A DNA stretch of 40,298 nucleotides. Origin: Methanoregula sp. (GTDB lineage: Archaea; Halobacteriota; Methanomicrobia; Methanomicrobiales; Methanospirillaceae). Under the pieces are notes generated by a model that was not told where the DNA came from, did no database searches, and saw only the letters and a program-made list of their open reading frames with translations. The stretch covers positions 26,096 to 66,393 of the forward strand of contig NZ_PMZU01000035.1 of assembly GCF_003170075.1 (NCBI RefSeq), given 5' to 3'. The first letter of the stretch is position 1. Each line of letters begins with the position of its first letter. Position numbers and translations under genes: made by a program. Below are positions 24,522 through 31,594 of this stretch, piece by piece.

Positions 24522-24894
24522 ATGGGACGCTTTGTAAGGGGCGACGTGATCCTTGCCCCGGTTCCCTTTGAAGAGCGGAGCGAAGACCCGGCCTGCCGTA
24601 GTCGTGGCCGCACGGGAGAACGGGGACGTCTGCGTCTGCCCGGTCAGCAGTAAACCCTCTTCGGACTCGCCCTGTGTCCCCATCGGCCTTGACGATTTTT
24701 CTGAAGGAGGTCTCGATCTCTTCAGCGAAAGTTTTGTCCTTACCTCAAAGGTCACCGTGCTCAGGGCCGGCGACGTGATCGGGAAGAAGGGCCGGCTCGC
24801 GGCTGATGCCATAGACACGATTGGCGAACAGGTACCGTACACGTCCCATCCCCCGCAGAACCGGAAGAGTGCCCGCCGGTCCCCCCAGAAATAA
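24522..24894 (+). pseudogene. MazF/PemK-like toxin gene interrupted by a frameshift
   Basis: The first frame from ATG 24522 reads MGRFVRGDVILAPVPF, the typical N-terminus of MazF/PemK proteins, then runs into a stop at 24651. The next frame (+1) supplies the rest: SGAKTRPAVVVAARENG followed by CVCPVSSKP, FVLTSKVTVLRAGDVIGKKGRLAAD and a C-terminal tail ending at 24894. Joining them requires skipping one base near 24570. The MazF core and its conserved SGxKTRPAVVV strand are therefore intact apart from this shift. Possible explanations are a real inactivating indel, a sequencing or assembly error, or programmed +1 frameshifting. No antitoxin gene is recognisable upstream. Confidence 0.72.
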
Positions 24895-24952
24895 TAAACG
24901 CCGTTTGGCCGTTCTGGTTCCGCCGGATCAGTAACCTTAATATTTCCGGCAT

Positions 24953-24958
24953 GGAGGT
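24953..24958 (+). promoter_or_regulatory. Shine-Dalgarno sequence fixing the MptG start
   Basis: GGAGGT lies seven bases before the ATG at 24966. The ATG at 24951 overlaps this element and is therefore not the likely start. Confidence 0.7.
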
Positions 24959-24965
24959 TGTGTGG

Positions 24966-26498
24966 ATGGATATTGCACACCGTCTCAAAGAGATAGAAGA
25001 GCATGTGGGCAGGCTCTCCCCCGTGCAGAAAATTCTTCTGGGTACTGACGGATCGGTCACGCAGCTGCTGGAGTCAGTCACCGGTCACCCGGTATCGGTC
25101 CGGACCCGCGAACAGGAAGTCGTGAAAGCCGATACACTCGCAGCAGAACGCCTCGACATTGCGCCCGGCGATGCGGTGAATCACCGGATCGTGGAACTCT
25201 TGGACGCCGCAACCGGTGAAGTGCTGGTCTATGCGAAATCGCAGACGCCAATTGCCCGACTTGCACCGGAGTTCCGTGACGACCTCATGAAGGCCGACAT
25301 ACCGATTGGCAGGATCATCGAGCGCCACCATATCGAGGCCCGGAGGGAGATCCTTGCCGCCCGTGTCACCTCCGCGAATGATGACGTGAGCGGGATCTTT
25401 TCGATCTGCAAAAACGAACCGCTGCTGATGCGCCAGTACCAGATTATCCATGGCGGAGAACCGCTCATCTTCATTGAAGAGCGGTTCCCGTACAACAAAT
25501 TCCTTGACGAGCGCCGGGTGATTGTAAGGACGCCGTCGCGCATCCATATTACACTGCTTGATATGAACGGCAGCCTGGGAAGAGTTGACGGTGGAATCGG
25601 GATTGCACTTGACGACCCCTCGGTTCTTCTTGAGGCACGGGCAAACCCTTCAATTGAAGTCCATGGTTGTGACAGCCGTACCGCGGCACTGATCCGGGAT
25701 AGTGCAAAAAACGTGCTCGCCCAGATTCATGCGGGTGGCAGCGTTTCGATCACGGTCCGGGAACACTTCCCGACCCACATCGGCCTTGGGGGCGGTTCCC
25801 AGCTGGCGCTTGCCACGGCCCGGGCCTGCTGTGAATTGTACGGAAAAACCATGACTACGGGAGACCTTGCAAGGATGGTCGGGCGCGGCGGGACCTCCGG
25901 TATCGGTACAGCAGCATTTGAGCATGGGGGTTTCATCGTTGACGGTGGGCACCGGTTCGGGCCGGACTGCGAAAAAACCGGGTTCGCACCATCCTCCGCG
26001 TCAATTGGCGTACAGCCGCCGCCGGTGCTCATGCGTCACGATTTTCCCGTTGACTGGCGCATCCTGCTTGCGATCCCGGCACTCCCGGAAGGGGCGAGTG
26101 GAACGAGGGAAGCCGAGATCTTCCGGACCTGCTGCCCGGTCCCGCTTGATGAGGTGCAGACGCTCTGCCACGAGATCCTGATGCGGATGCTTCCCGGGAT
26201 CGCGGAACAGGATCTCGATCAGTTTGGCACATCGGTCAATACCATCCAGCAGCTTGGTTTTAAAAAAGTCGAACTCTCCTTCCAGCCCCGGGAAGTGACC
26301 GGTCTCCTTGACGCAATGCGTGCGGCCGGGGCCGCCGGGGCTGGGATGAGTTCGTTTGGCCCGACCCTGTACGCCATCGGTGATACGGGGATGCAGGGGA
26401 TCGAACGGGCAGCGCAGTCGTATATGCAGGATATCGGGGGTGGATCCACGATGATCACCTCCGCACGCAACAGCGGCGCAGCGGTACGGATCGCGTAA
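24966..26498 (+). CDS. mptG: Chorismate lyase-like / beta-RFAP synthase fusion (MptG-type)
   Basis: 510 residues. The C-terminal about 325 residues (from about 180: VRTPSRIHITLLDMNGSLGR) are a GHMP-fold beta-ribofuranosylaminobenzene 5'-phosphate synthase, the first committed step joining an aryl acid to PRPP in methanopterin synthesis; motif FPTHIGLGGGSQLALATA and GRGGTSGIGTAAFEHGGF are visible. The N-terminal about 175 residues resemble the archaeal chorismate lyase-like family (DUF98): KILLGTDGSVTQLLE, IGRIIERHHIEARREI, MRQYQIIHGGEPLIFIEERF. Chorismate lyase makes 4-hydroxybenzoate, the proposed aryl substrate in methanogens, so the fusion would join two consecutive steps. The family relationships are from known sequence patterns; both activities remain inferred. 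Confidence 0.9.
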   Translation: MDIAHRLKEIEEHVGRLSPVQKILLGTDGSVTQLLESVTGHPVSVRTREQEVVKADTLAAERLDIAPGDAVNHRIVELLDAATGEVLVYAKSQTPIARLAPEFRDDLMKADIPIGRIIERHHIEARREILAARVTSANDDVSGIFSICKNEPLLMRQYQIIHGGEPLIFIEERFPYNKFLDERRVIVRTPSRIHITLLDMNGSLGRVDGGIGIALDDPSVLLEARANPSIEVHGCDSRTAALIRDSAKNVLAQIHAGGSVSITVREHFPTHIGLGGGSQLALATARACCELYGKTMTTGDLARMVGRGGTSGIGTAAFEHGGFIVDGGHRFGPDCEKTGFAPSSASIGVQPPPVLMRHDFPVDWRILLAIPALPEGASGTREAEIFRTCCPVPLDEVQTLCHEILMRMLPGIAEQDLDQFGTSVNTIQQLGFKKVELSFQPREVTGLLDAMRAAGAAGAGMSSFGPTLYAIGDTGMQGIERAAQSYMQDIGGGSTMITSARNSGAAVRIA

Positions 26499-26660
26499 TG
26501 TTTCCCGGATGCAGGCCCGGGTTTCCACCCGGTTATCGCTATATAGGGGATGCCACAGCGGCGGGGGCGGAGGCAACACTTGCCGAAGTCCCAAAGAGCA
26601 TTAAGAGTAATATATTGAGGATTTCTACAAAGCCAAAAAAAGAAAAACACCGGAGACCGA

Positions 26661-27134
26661 TCACTGGATCGCGTAGAGATTCTCATCGATGATCTTGTAG
26701 ACTTTCCCCGAGGTTGTCACCCAGACCTCGCAGTGGTCGCCGTTCCTGGTTCCTAAAACGACCATCTCGTCGCCACGCCTAGGCTGGTTGCCCCCGTCCA
26801 TGAGCTGATCAGTCACCGTGCCATCCGAGCGAGTGACTTTCATCCTGACGCTCTGGACATAGATTTCACCATTGCCGCCATTGTACAGCAGGTGGATGTT
26901 GCTTGTGGGCCGGTCTTTGGTCAGCTGGAGATCGACATACAGGTTGGCAGGCAGCGGGACGACGGATTCTAACGTAGTGGTGGTCTCTACTACAGTTGCG
27001 GTTGTCTCGGGCACCGGCGTTGTGACCGTTGTGCCGACGGGTTTTATCTCAGCCTGGGTCGGGCTCGTGCACCCGGCAAACAGCGCACAGAAAAAAAGCG
27101 TGATACATATGGCTGCTATTGTTGCGTATTTCAT
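26661..27134 (-). CDS. Secreted lipoprotein, function unknown
   Basis: 157 residues from ATG 27134, which follows AGGGTTGTTC; a TTG two codons upstream is possible but less likely. The N-terminal helix (about 3-18) and the lipobox LFAGC give a lipoprotein signal peptide with Cys near residue 22. A Thr/Val-rich spacer (about 30-60) leads to a beta-rich domain (about 65-157: LYVDLQLTKDRPTSNIHLLY to VYKIIDENLYAIQ) that resembles a small immunoglobulin-like or OB-like extracellular fold, but I recognise no named family. Paralogous small lipoproteins of this layout are common in Methanomicrobiales. Located on the cell surface. Confidence 0.8.
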   Translation of the reverse strand: MKYATIAAICITLFFCALFAGCTSPTQAEIKPVGTTVTTPVPETTATVVETTTTLESVVPLPANLYVDLQLTKDRPTSNIHLLYNGGNGEIYVQSVRMKVTRSDGTVTDQLMDGGNQPRRGDEMVVLGTRNGDHCEVWVTTSGKVYKIIDENLYAIQ

Positions 27135-27336
27135 GAACAACCCTTTTGTTTTTTGATATTTTTTATTTTGCGTTCAGAATTGAAGCATTGAGGGCCGGAA
27201 AGGACCGGCACGTACATCTTTTCCGGTACTTCATGTTTTCATGCAGAGGGGCGGGAAAATCCTGCAAAATCCCCGAAAAGAACAGTTAAATTAAAAAGGA
27301 CACCCGGATTAACCTTACCTATCAGGAGTATGAGGA

Positions 27337-27951
27337 ATGTTCTGTCCAAAATGTGGGAAAGAGACTGACGCTTCCGGACAATTCTGCCAGTGGTGCGGAG
27401 CCCCGATTGAGACGGCCTCCGCAGTACCGGCAGCGGTCGTTGCGCCGGAGGTTGACGAAGCTCCCGATGTCGGCATCTATGCCGGCCTTGGGAGACGGTT
27501 CGTCGCATTCATCGTAGACTTTATTCTAATCGCCCTCTTCGGCATTATTGCGGTTGCATTCTTCAACCAGGAAAACGGGATTATGTACCTGTACTATCTC
27601 GTGGTTTCCCGTGCGCCGATTACCTCGTTAACCGAGGCCGGAACACCGATCGCCGCTCTCGGGCCGATCGTTGCCGCAGTCGGGATTCTGATCGTCGTCG
27701 TTCCCTGGCTCTACTACGCGGGCTTTGAATCCTCGCGGGGACAGGCGACACCGGGAAAAGTCCTGATGCATCTTGAAGTGACCGATCTTGAAGGCAACCA
27801 TATCTCCTTTGCCCGGGCAACGCTGCGGTTCTTCGGGAAATTCATCTCGGTCCTGATCATCTTCATCGGGTTTTTGATGATCGGCCTCACCAAGAAGCGC
27901 CAAGGTCTCCACGACAAGATCGCTGGCTGCCTCGTACTCCTCATGGACTAA
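27337..27951 (+). CDS. RDD family membrane protein with N-terminal zinc ribbon
   Basis: 204 residues. Residues 1-25 form a zinc ribbon (CPKCGKETDASGQFCQWCGAP; two CxxC pairs). A Pro/Ala/Val spacer follows, then an RDD domain (about 48-200) with the hallmark GLGRRFVAFIVDFILIALFG and a later FARATLRFFGKFISVLIIFIG segment (third transmembrane region) and LHDKIAGCLVLL at the C-terminus. Three or four transmembrane helices. RDD proteins are suspected to be transporters or transport-linked, with the substrate unknown. Ribosome binding site AGGAG (27321-27325) precedes the start. A T8 tract follows the stop. Confidence 0.92.
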   Translation: MFCPKCGKETDASGQFCQWCGAPIETASAVPAAVVAPEVDEAPDVGIYAGLGRRFVAFIVDFILIALFGIIAVAFFNQENGIMYLYYLVVSRAPITSLTEAGTPIAALGPIVAAVGILIVVVPWLYYAGFESSRGQATPGKVLMHLEVTDLEGNHISFARATLRFFGKFISVLIIFIGFLMIGLTKKRQGLHDKIAGCLVLLMD

Positions 27952-27954
27952 ATC

Positions 27955-27962
27955 TTTTTTTT
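27955..27962 (+). terminator. Poly-T terminator after the RDD gene
   Basis: T8 tract four bases after the stop codon. Confidence 0.5.
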
Positions 27963-28039
27963 ATCGTACTCCCCCGCCGCATGGGGATAACCTGTTTTAT
28001 GCCGATGCATACAGCCATTCTGCCGGATAAAAGAGACAA

Positions 28040-28309
28040 TCACCGGTACCGCAGCTTGATCCCGAGCAGGACGAGGATCAAAACAAGCGAGATGCCGTTT
28101 GCCACTATGATGGGAAGGGCGTTTGTCCAGACCCCGTATACGAACCAGAGGGAGACCCCGACGGCATAGAGCACGAGCATGGTAAGGGAGATGTCTTTTG
28201 TTTCTTTAAGTTTCCAGCTCCGGATAACCTGTGGGACATATGCAACGGTCGTGAGGGTCCCGGCAATAAAACCGACCATCGTGATGGTGTCCATACCGCT
28301 CATTTTCAT
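28040..28309 (-). CDS. SemiSWEET-type sugar transporter (PQ-loop, MtN3 family)
   Basis: 89 residues. Three transmembrane helices as expected for a SemiSWEET half-transporter that works as a dimer: MVGFIAGTLTTVAYVPQVIRSW holds the PQ motif near residue 27-28, the second helix is DISLTMLVLYAVGVSLWFVYG and the third is IVANGISLVLILVLLGIKL. Such proteins facilitate passive sugar movement; the physiological substrate in a methanogen is unknown. The start could be any of three ATGs within the first six codons (28309, 28303, 28294). A TATAAATG element about 24 bases upstream of 28309 suggests a leaderless transcript. Confidence 0.92.
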   Translation of the reverse strand: MKMSGMDTITMVGFIAGTLTTVAYVPQVIRSWKLKETKDISLTMLVLYAVGVSLWFVYGVWTNALPIIVANGISLVLILVLLGIKLRYR

Positions 28310-28329
28310 TTAGTGGGTTATCCGTTCAT

Positions 28330-28337
28330 TTATACCG
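28330..28337 (-). promoter_or_regulatory. TATA box of the SemiSWEET gene
   Basis: Minus-strand GGTATAAATG about 22-28 bases upstream of the ATG at 28309; spacing fits transcription beginning at or next to the start codon. Confidence 0.5.
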
Positions 28338-28374
28338 ATGGGCACACGGGTAACGAAAGTTGCAAAAAAAGCAG

Positions 28375-29280
28375 TCATCCGCCCGGGGCACACACCCCAA
28401 TCGCGATGCGGACCTGCTTAAAGTGCGGCGGGTAAAAGAGCCTTCCCGACACCCGCAGCGGATCGAAAAAGAGTATAGTATCGCCTTCTTTTTCCGCGGT
28501 CACGATGTACGAGTAGTACCGCAGCCGCATAACTTCCGGCAGCGCGAGACAGGGAGCGACCTCTTCCGGGCTCGTATTTTTGTATTTCGGGTAGTTCACC
28601 GGGTCAGTCATCCCAAGGCCGATCCGGTAGTCCCTTACCGTCCAGGCATACCCGCTGTCGCTGATCGCAAGCCACCGCAGCGGGTTTACCTGCGGGATCG
28701 CCCGCATGGTGCCGCGAAGTGCCGGCCGTGATGCAAGGAACGCGACGAACCGGACGAGCAGGAACGCGACCAGGATCGCCGCGTAGGTTGTTATCCCTTC
28801 CGCGAGGGTGACGACACCAAGCGCCAGCCAGATCAGGAAAAAGAGGCTGACGGTCAGCATGAACAGGCTCGGGCCCGGAAGGATAAAAAGTGCATATTTT
28901 TTATCTGACTTCGGGGCGAAGAGCGGGATGCCGGGCGTTGCCGGGAGATCCATGGCGATATGGAGGAATGCGCCGAAGAGCACCGCGGCAAAACCGGCAG
29001 GGCCGGCGCGGACGAGGAGAGCCGGATTGATAAGCCCGACAAGGGCCGCAAGGGTGATGCCGGTATATGCAAGGGCCGACATCACGACCGCTCCCGTAAG
29101 GCTGTGGGCGATCCCGCCGTGAACAAAAAGGTAGAGCGACGGGTGGCTGTCGGAGATGAGGGAGAAAATTATGTCCGTATCGATAATAACGGCACCGATT
29201 ACTGCAAACGGGATGAATTGAGGGAACCCGATGGAGTACGCGATGATAGCGGCGGCAAGTGCATGGGTGAGGGAATCCAC
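28375..29280 (-). CDS. Membrane-bound metal-dependent hydrolase (DUF457, YdjM-like)
   Basis: 301 residues. The start MDSLTHALAAAIIAYSIG (His6 is a likely metal ligand) and the FLISDSHPSLY-type segment with FVHGGIAHSLTGAVV (His about 50-60) and AFLHIAMDLPATPG (HxxxD near 110) are the conserved residues of DUF457, a family of membrane proteins proposed to be metal-dependent phosphatases or hydrolases. About five transmembrane helices in the N-terminal 190 residues, then a soluble C-terminal part (about 205-301) ending in a positively charged GYAWTVRDYRIG segment and a strand-rich tail. No ribosome binding site or partner identifies its role further. Confidence 0.83.
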   Translation of the reverse strand: MDSLTHALAAAIIAYSIGFPQFIPFAVIGAVIIDTDIIFSLISDSHPSLYLFVHGGIAHSLTGAVVMSALAYTGITLAALVGLINPALLVRAGPAGFAAVLFGAFLHIAMDLPATPGIPLFAPKSDKKYALFILPGPSLFMLTVSLFFLIWLALGVVTLAEGITTYAAILVAFLLVRFVAFLASRPALRGTMRAIPQVNPLRWLAISDSGYAWTVRDYRIGLGMTDPVNYPKYKNTSPEEVAPCLALPEVMRLRYYSYIVTAEKEGDTILFFDPLRVSGRLFYPPHFKQVRIAIGVCAPGG

Positions 29281-29495
29281 ACGTTCCGTTTATGGGCGAA
29301 ACAAGAAAAGGCTGCCCGTCCCTGCAAAACGCCGGGGCCCCGATCGTAAAGGGCAGCCCGTACCGGCAGCTCCGCTCCTGTCGTTGATTGCAAAAATGAC
29401 AGGAATAATAGATATAACCCGACGGTTACATCACCGGAAAGTACTCAAAACCCGGGTGATAAAGTATAACATTACCAAGGAGTATTAAACCAGGA

Positions 29496-30248
29496 ATGAA
29501 AATACCATCAGTCCGCTGTCTCAGTAACCTGAAGGGAACCGGGCCTCTTGTCCTGATCGTTCTCTCTATCCTCACGGTCCTTGCGGCCGGGTGCACGGGT
29601 ACAGGTACGACCCCCCAGTCCCCTGCGGTCACGAATCCCCTGTCGTCGGTCACCTCTTCAGGATCCGCAGCCTCGAAATTATCCTTCGACCCCATTGTCG
29701 GTGTCTGGAGAAGCCCGGGCGCCGTGTACAAATTTGAGATCTCCTTCGATGTAAATGGCAAAACAGAGGAGACCTATTCGAGCGTCCCCCATGTGTATTA
29801 TAACGGGACGTGGATTCCTGCGGGAGACAATATGTACCTTGTGACCCGCGAGACCGGGGAAAAAACCCTCTGGATCCATGACATGTCCGCCAATACCATC
29901 TACAAACAGGAGGCCCCCAGTATTGTCTATTCCCTCTACCAGGGGACCAGCATGTCAGCGGGAAGATCGGCCGGCACCGCAGGTTCCTCTGCGGTCTTTT
30001 CCGGGACCGGAAATATGGTTGTGCCTTTTGCCGCGACCGAATCCGGGTTATGGGTGTTTACCATAAACTATTCCGGCCAGAGCAATTTCATTGTCTGGCT
30101 CGGGGACAACCAGGGCAACCGGCTTGCTCTCCTCGCAAACGAAATCGGCATTTATTCCGGGGTAAAGCCCCAGAAACTTGACGCAGGGAAATATTACCTG
30201 AACGTTACGGCAAGCGGCCCGTGGACCATCCAGGCCTCGGTATCGTAA
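29496..30248 (+). CDS. Secreted lipoprotein, function unknown
   Basis: 250 residues. Signal peptide with helix LVLIVLSILTVLAAG and lipobox LAAGC (Cys near residue 33), then a Thr/Ser/Pro spacer and a folded part. Two regions look protein-like: VGVWRSPGAVYKFEISFDVNGK (about 69-90) and a beta-rich C-terminal segment FVIWLGDNQGNRLALLANEIG to NVTASGPWTIQASVS, typical of a surface carbohydrate or jelly-roll type domain, but I recognise no family. It is a cell-surface lipoprotein on its own transcript; ribosome binding site AAGGAG at 29478-29483. Confidence 0.78.
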   Translation: MKIPSVRCLSNLKGTGPLVLIVLSILTVLAAGCTGTGTTPQSPAVTNPLSSVTSSGSAASKLSFDPIVGVWRSPGAVYKFEISFDVNGKTEETYSSVPHVYYNGTWIPAGDNMYLVTRETGEKTLWIHDMSANTIYKQEAPSIVYSLYQGTSMSAGRSAGTAGSSAVFSGTGNMVVPFAATESGLWVFTINYSGQSNFIVWLGDNQGNRLALLANEIGIYSGVKPQKLDAGKYYLNVTASGPWTIQASVS

Positions 30249-30544
30249 CACCGTTCCTCTTTTTCAGGGTATTGCGGGAGTTCATGATGGCCAAAGCGAC
30301 GGTCGAAGATGCGTTCCTTCTCATCTGCAGGCATACCATTGCTAGTATCCTTTCAAGACGATACCAAGCACGGCAGTGTTGTTCCGCGTTGGCGGTTGGT
30401 TTTAAATGCTACCGTGGTGAAAAACAGGTTACCACCCGCAAACTAAAATCAGCACTCCTTATCGGATGTGTGTAGCATATTCTGGAATAGATTAATACCC
30501 TACAAAATTAAGCATTGAAGTGAAAATTTTTATTGAGGTGTGAT

Positions 30545-31216
30545 ATGGATCCTGTTTCAGTCAATCTGGCAAATCAATGGTATAGTATCATTATGACCTA
30601 TCTCCCCGGCATCATAGGTGCGCTTATTATCCTGCTTATCGGCTGGATAGTAGGCCGTCTCCTCGGCAAAGCGGTCCGGATCATTCTGGACAAAATTACC
30701 GCGATGCATGTGATCGAGGACACACACATCTCGGACACGTTTAAACGTGCCGGTGTAACGATCGGCTATCTTGGGGATATCGCCGTGCGGCTTATCGTTT
30801 ACCTGATCGCGATCCTTGCCGCGGTCGATGTCCTCCATATGGAGTTTACGAGTGCCCTGATGTCCACCATTGTCAGTTACATTCCCCATATCGTTGCGTT
30901 CATCATCCTTATCGTGGTTGGATTAATCCTTGTTGACTATTTCATCGATTTCTTAACAAATTACTATGGGGGCCGGGTCGAGTTCATTTCACCGGTACTG
31001 ATGTTACTCCGAATCTTCCTTTATTTCGTGGTTGCCATCCTTGCGCTCTCCCAACTCATGCTGGATCTCACGATCATCTATACGTTCGTCACGCCGATTG
31101 CATGGGGTATCGGCATTGGTCTTGGTGCGGCGATTGCGATCATTGTCGGCTTCGGCCTGAAAAACCGGAGTGAGGCCATCATGGACCGGTTGATCGATAC
31201 AATCGTAAAAAAGTGA
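30545..31216 (+). CDS. Small-conductance mechanosensitive channel-like TM-helix protein
   Basis: 223 residues from ATG 30545, which has GAGGTG four bases upstream. The protein carries the conserved transmembrane-helix repeat seen in MscS-related proteins: YLPGIIGALIILLIGWIVGRLLGKAVR near the N-terminus and its second copy around YIPHIVAFIILIVVGLILVDYF, with two further helices before GLGAAIAIIVGFGLKNRSEAIM. The usual MscS cytoplasmic beta domain is missing, so it may be an accessory or truncated relative rather than a complete channel. A genuine MscS gene lies on the opposite strand 2.7 kb away. An AT-rich promoter zone lies at about 30478-30530. Confidence 0.85.
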   Translation: MDPVSVNLANQWYSIIMTYLPGIIGALIILLIGWIVGRLLGKAVRIILDKITAMHVIEDTHISDTFKRAGVTIGYLGDIAVRLIVYLIAILAAVDVLHMEFTSALMSTIVSYIPHIVAFIILIVVGLILVDYFIDFLTNYYGGRVEFISPVLMLLRIFLYFVVAILALSQLMLDLTIIYTFVTPIAWGIGIGLGAAIAIIVGFGLKNRSEAIMDRLIDTIVKK

Positions 31217-31244
31217 ACTGAAATAAAACGAAAAAAGTATCTCC

Positions 31245-31250
31245 TTTTTT
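31245..31250 (+). terminator. Poly-T terminator after the TM-helix protein
   Basis: T6 tract about 30 bases after the stop codon of the preceding gene. Confidence 0.35.
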
Positions 31251-31299
31251 ATTGACACAAATCTTTGCTCTCCCAAGGATGTGCAGTTCCATCGCATTA

Positions 31300-31400
31300 T
31301 AGGAGTCGCTGCGAACGGTGGTAGCGAGCCGATGGCAAGCCCCCGTGAGTGTCTCTCATGGGGGGTAATTCCCGGAATAGTTCAGGAAATGCCGGGTGCT
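31300..31400. ncRNA. Candidate small structured RNA, strand not decided
   Basis: The 10-bp stem with five-base loop at 31340-31364 is the strongest hairpin in the window outside tRNA and has one G-T wobble; two weaker stems flank it (31306-31327 and about 31371-31394). It may also be a strong convergent terminator. No known RNA family is recognised. Confidence 0.35.
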
Positions 31401-31594
31401 AAAATGGTAATTTACCCTTTTTTTATTCTGGCTCGAAAGCCTTTGTGATCTGTTACTGATAAGCAAAGACGGGATAAAAAAGCACCGGGGCTGCCAGAGA
31501 ATCCGTTTCAATAACCGTATCAACAATAAAACGGTTCCTCCCGATTGAGGGCAGATAAAGAATGGCTGTAGTTGATACTATATTAAAAAAAAGA

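Larger units (their letters stand above)
31217..31594. other. Intergenic region with candidate structured RNA
   Basis: Between two convergent membrane-protein genes. It holds a terminator for the upstream gene (T6 at 31245-31250) and, from about 31300 to 31400, three successive stems: TCGCT/AGCGA (31306-31310 with 31323-31327), CCCCCGTGAG/CTCATGGGGG (31340-31349 with 31355-31364, five-base loop TGTCT) and CCCGG/CCGGG shortly after. No open reading frame is convincing. Confidence 0.5.

Noticed and set aside
30283-30475. Plus-strand frame of about 64-84 codons before the TM-helix protein
   Set aside because: No similarity and no ribosome binding site; the region is more likely promoter sequence.
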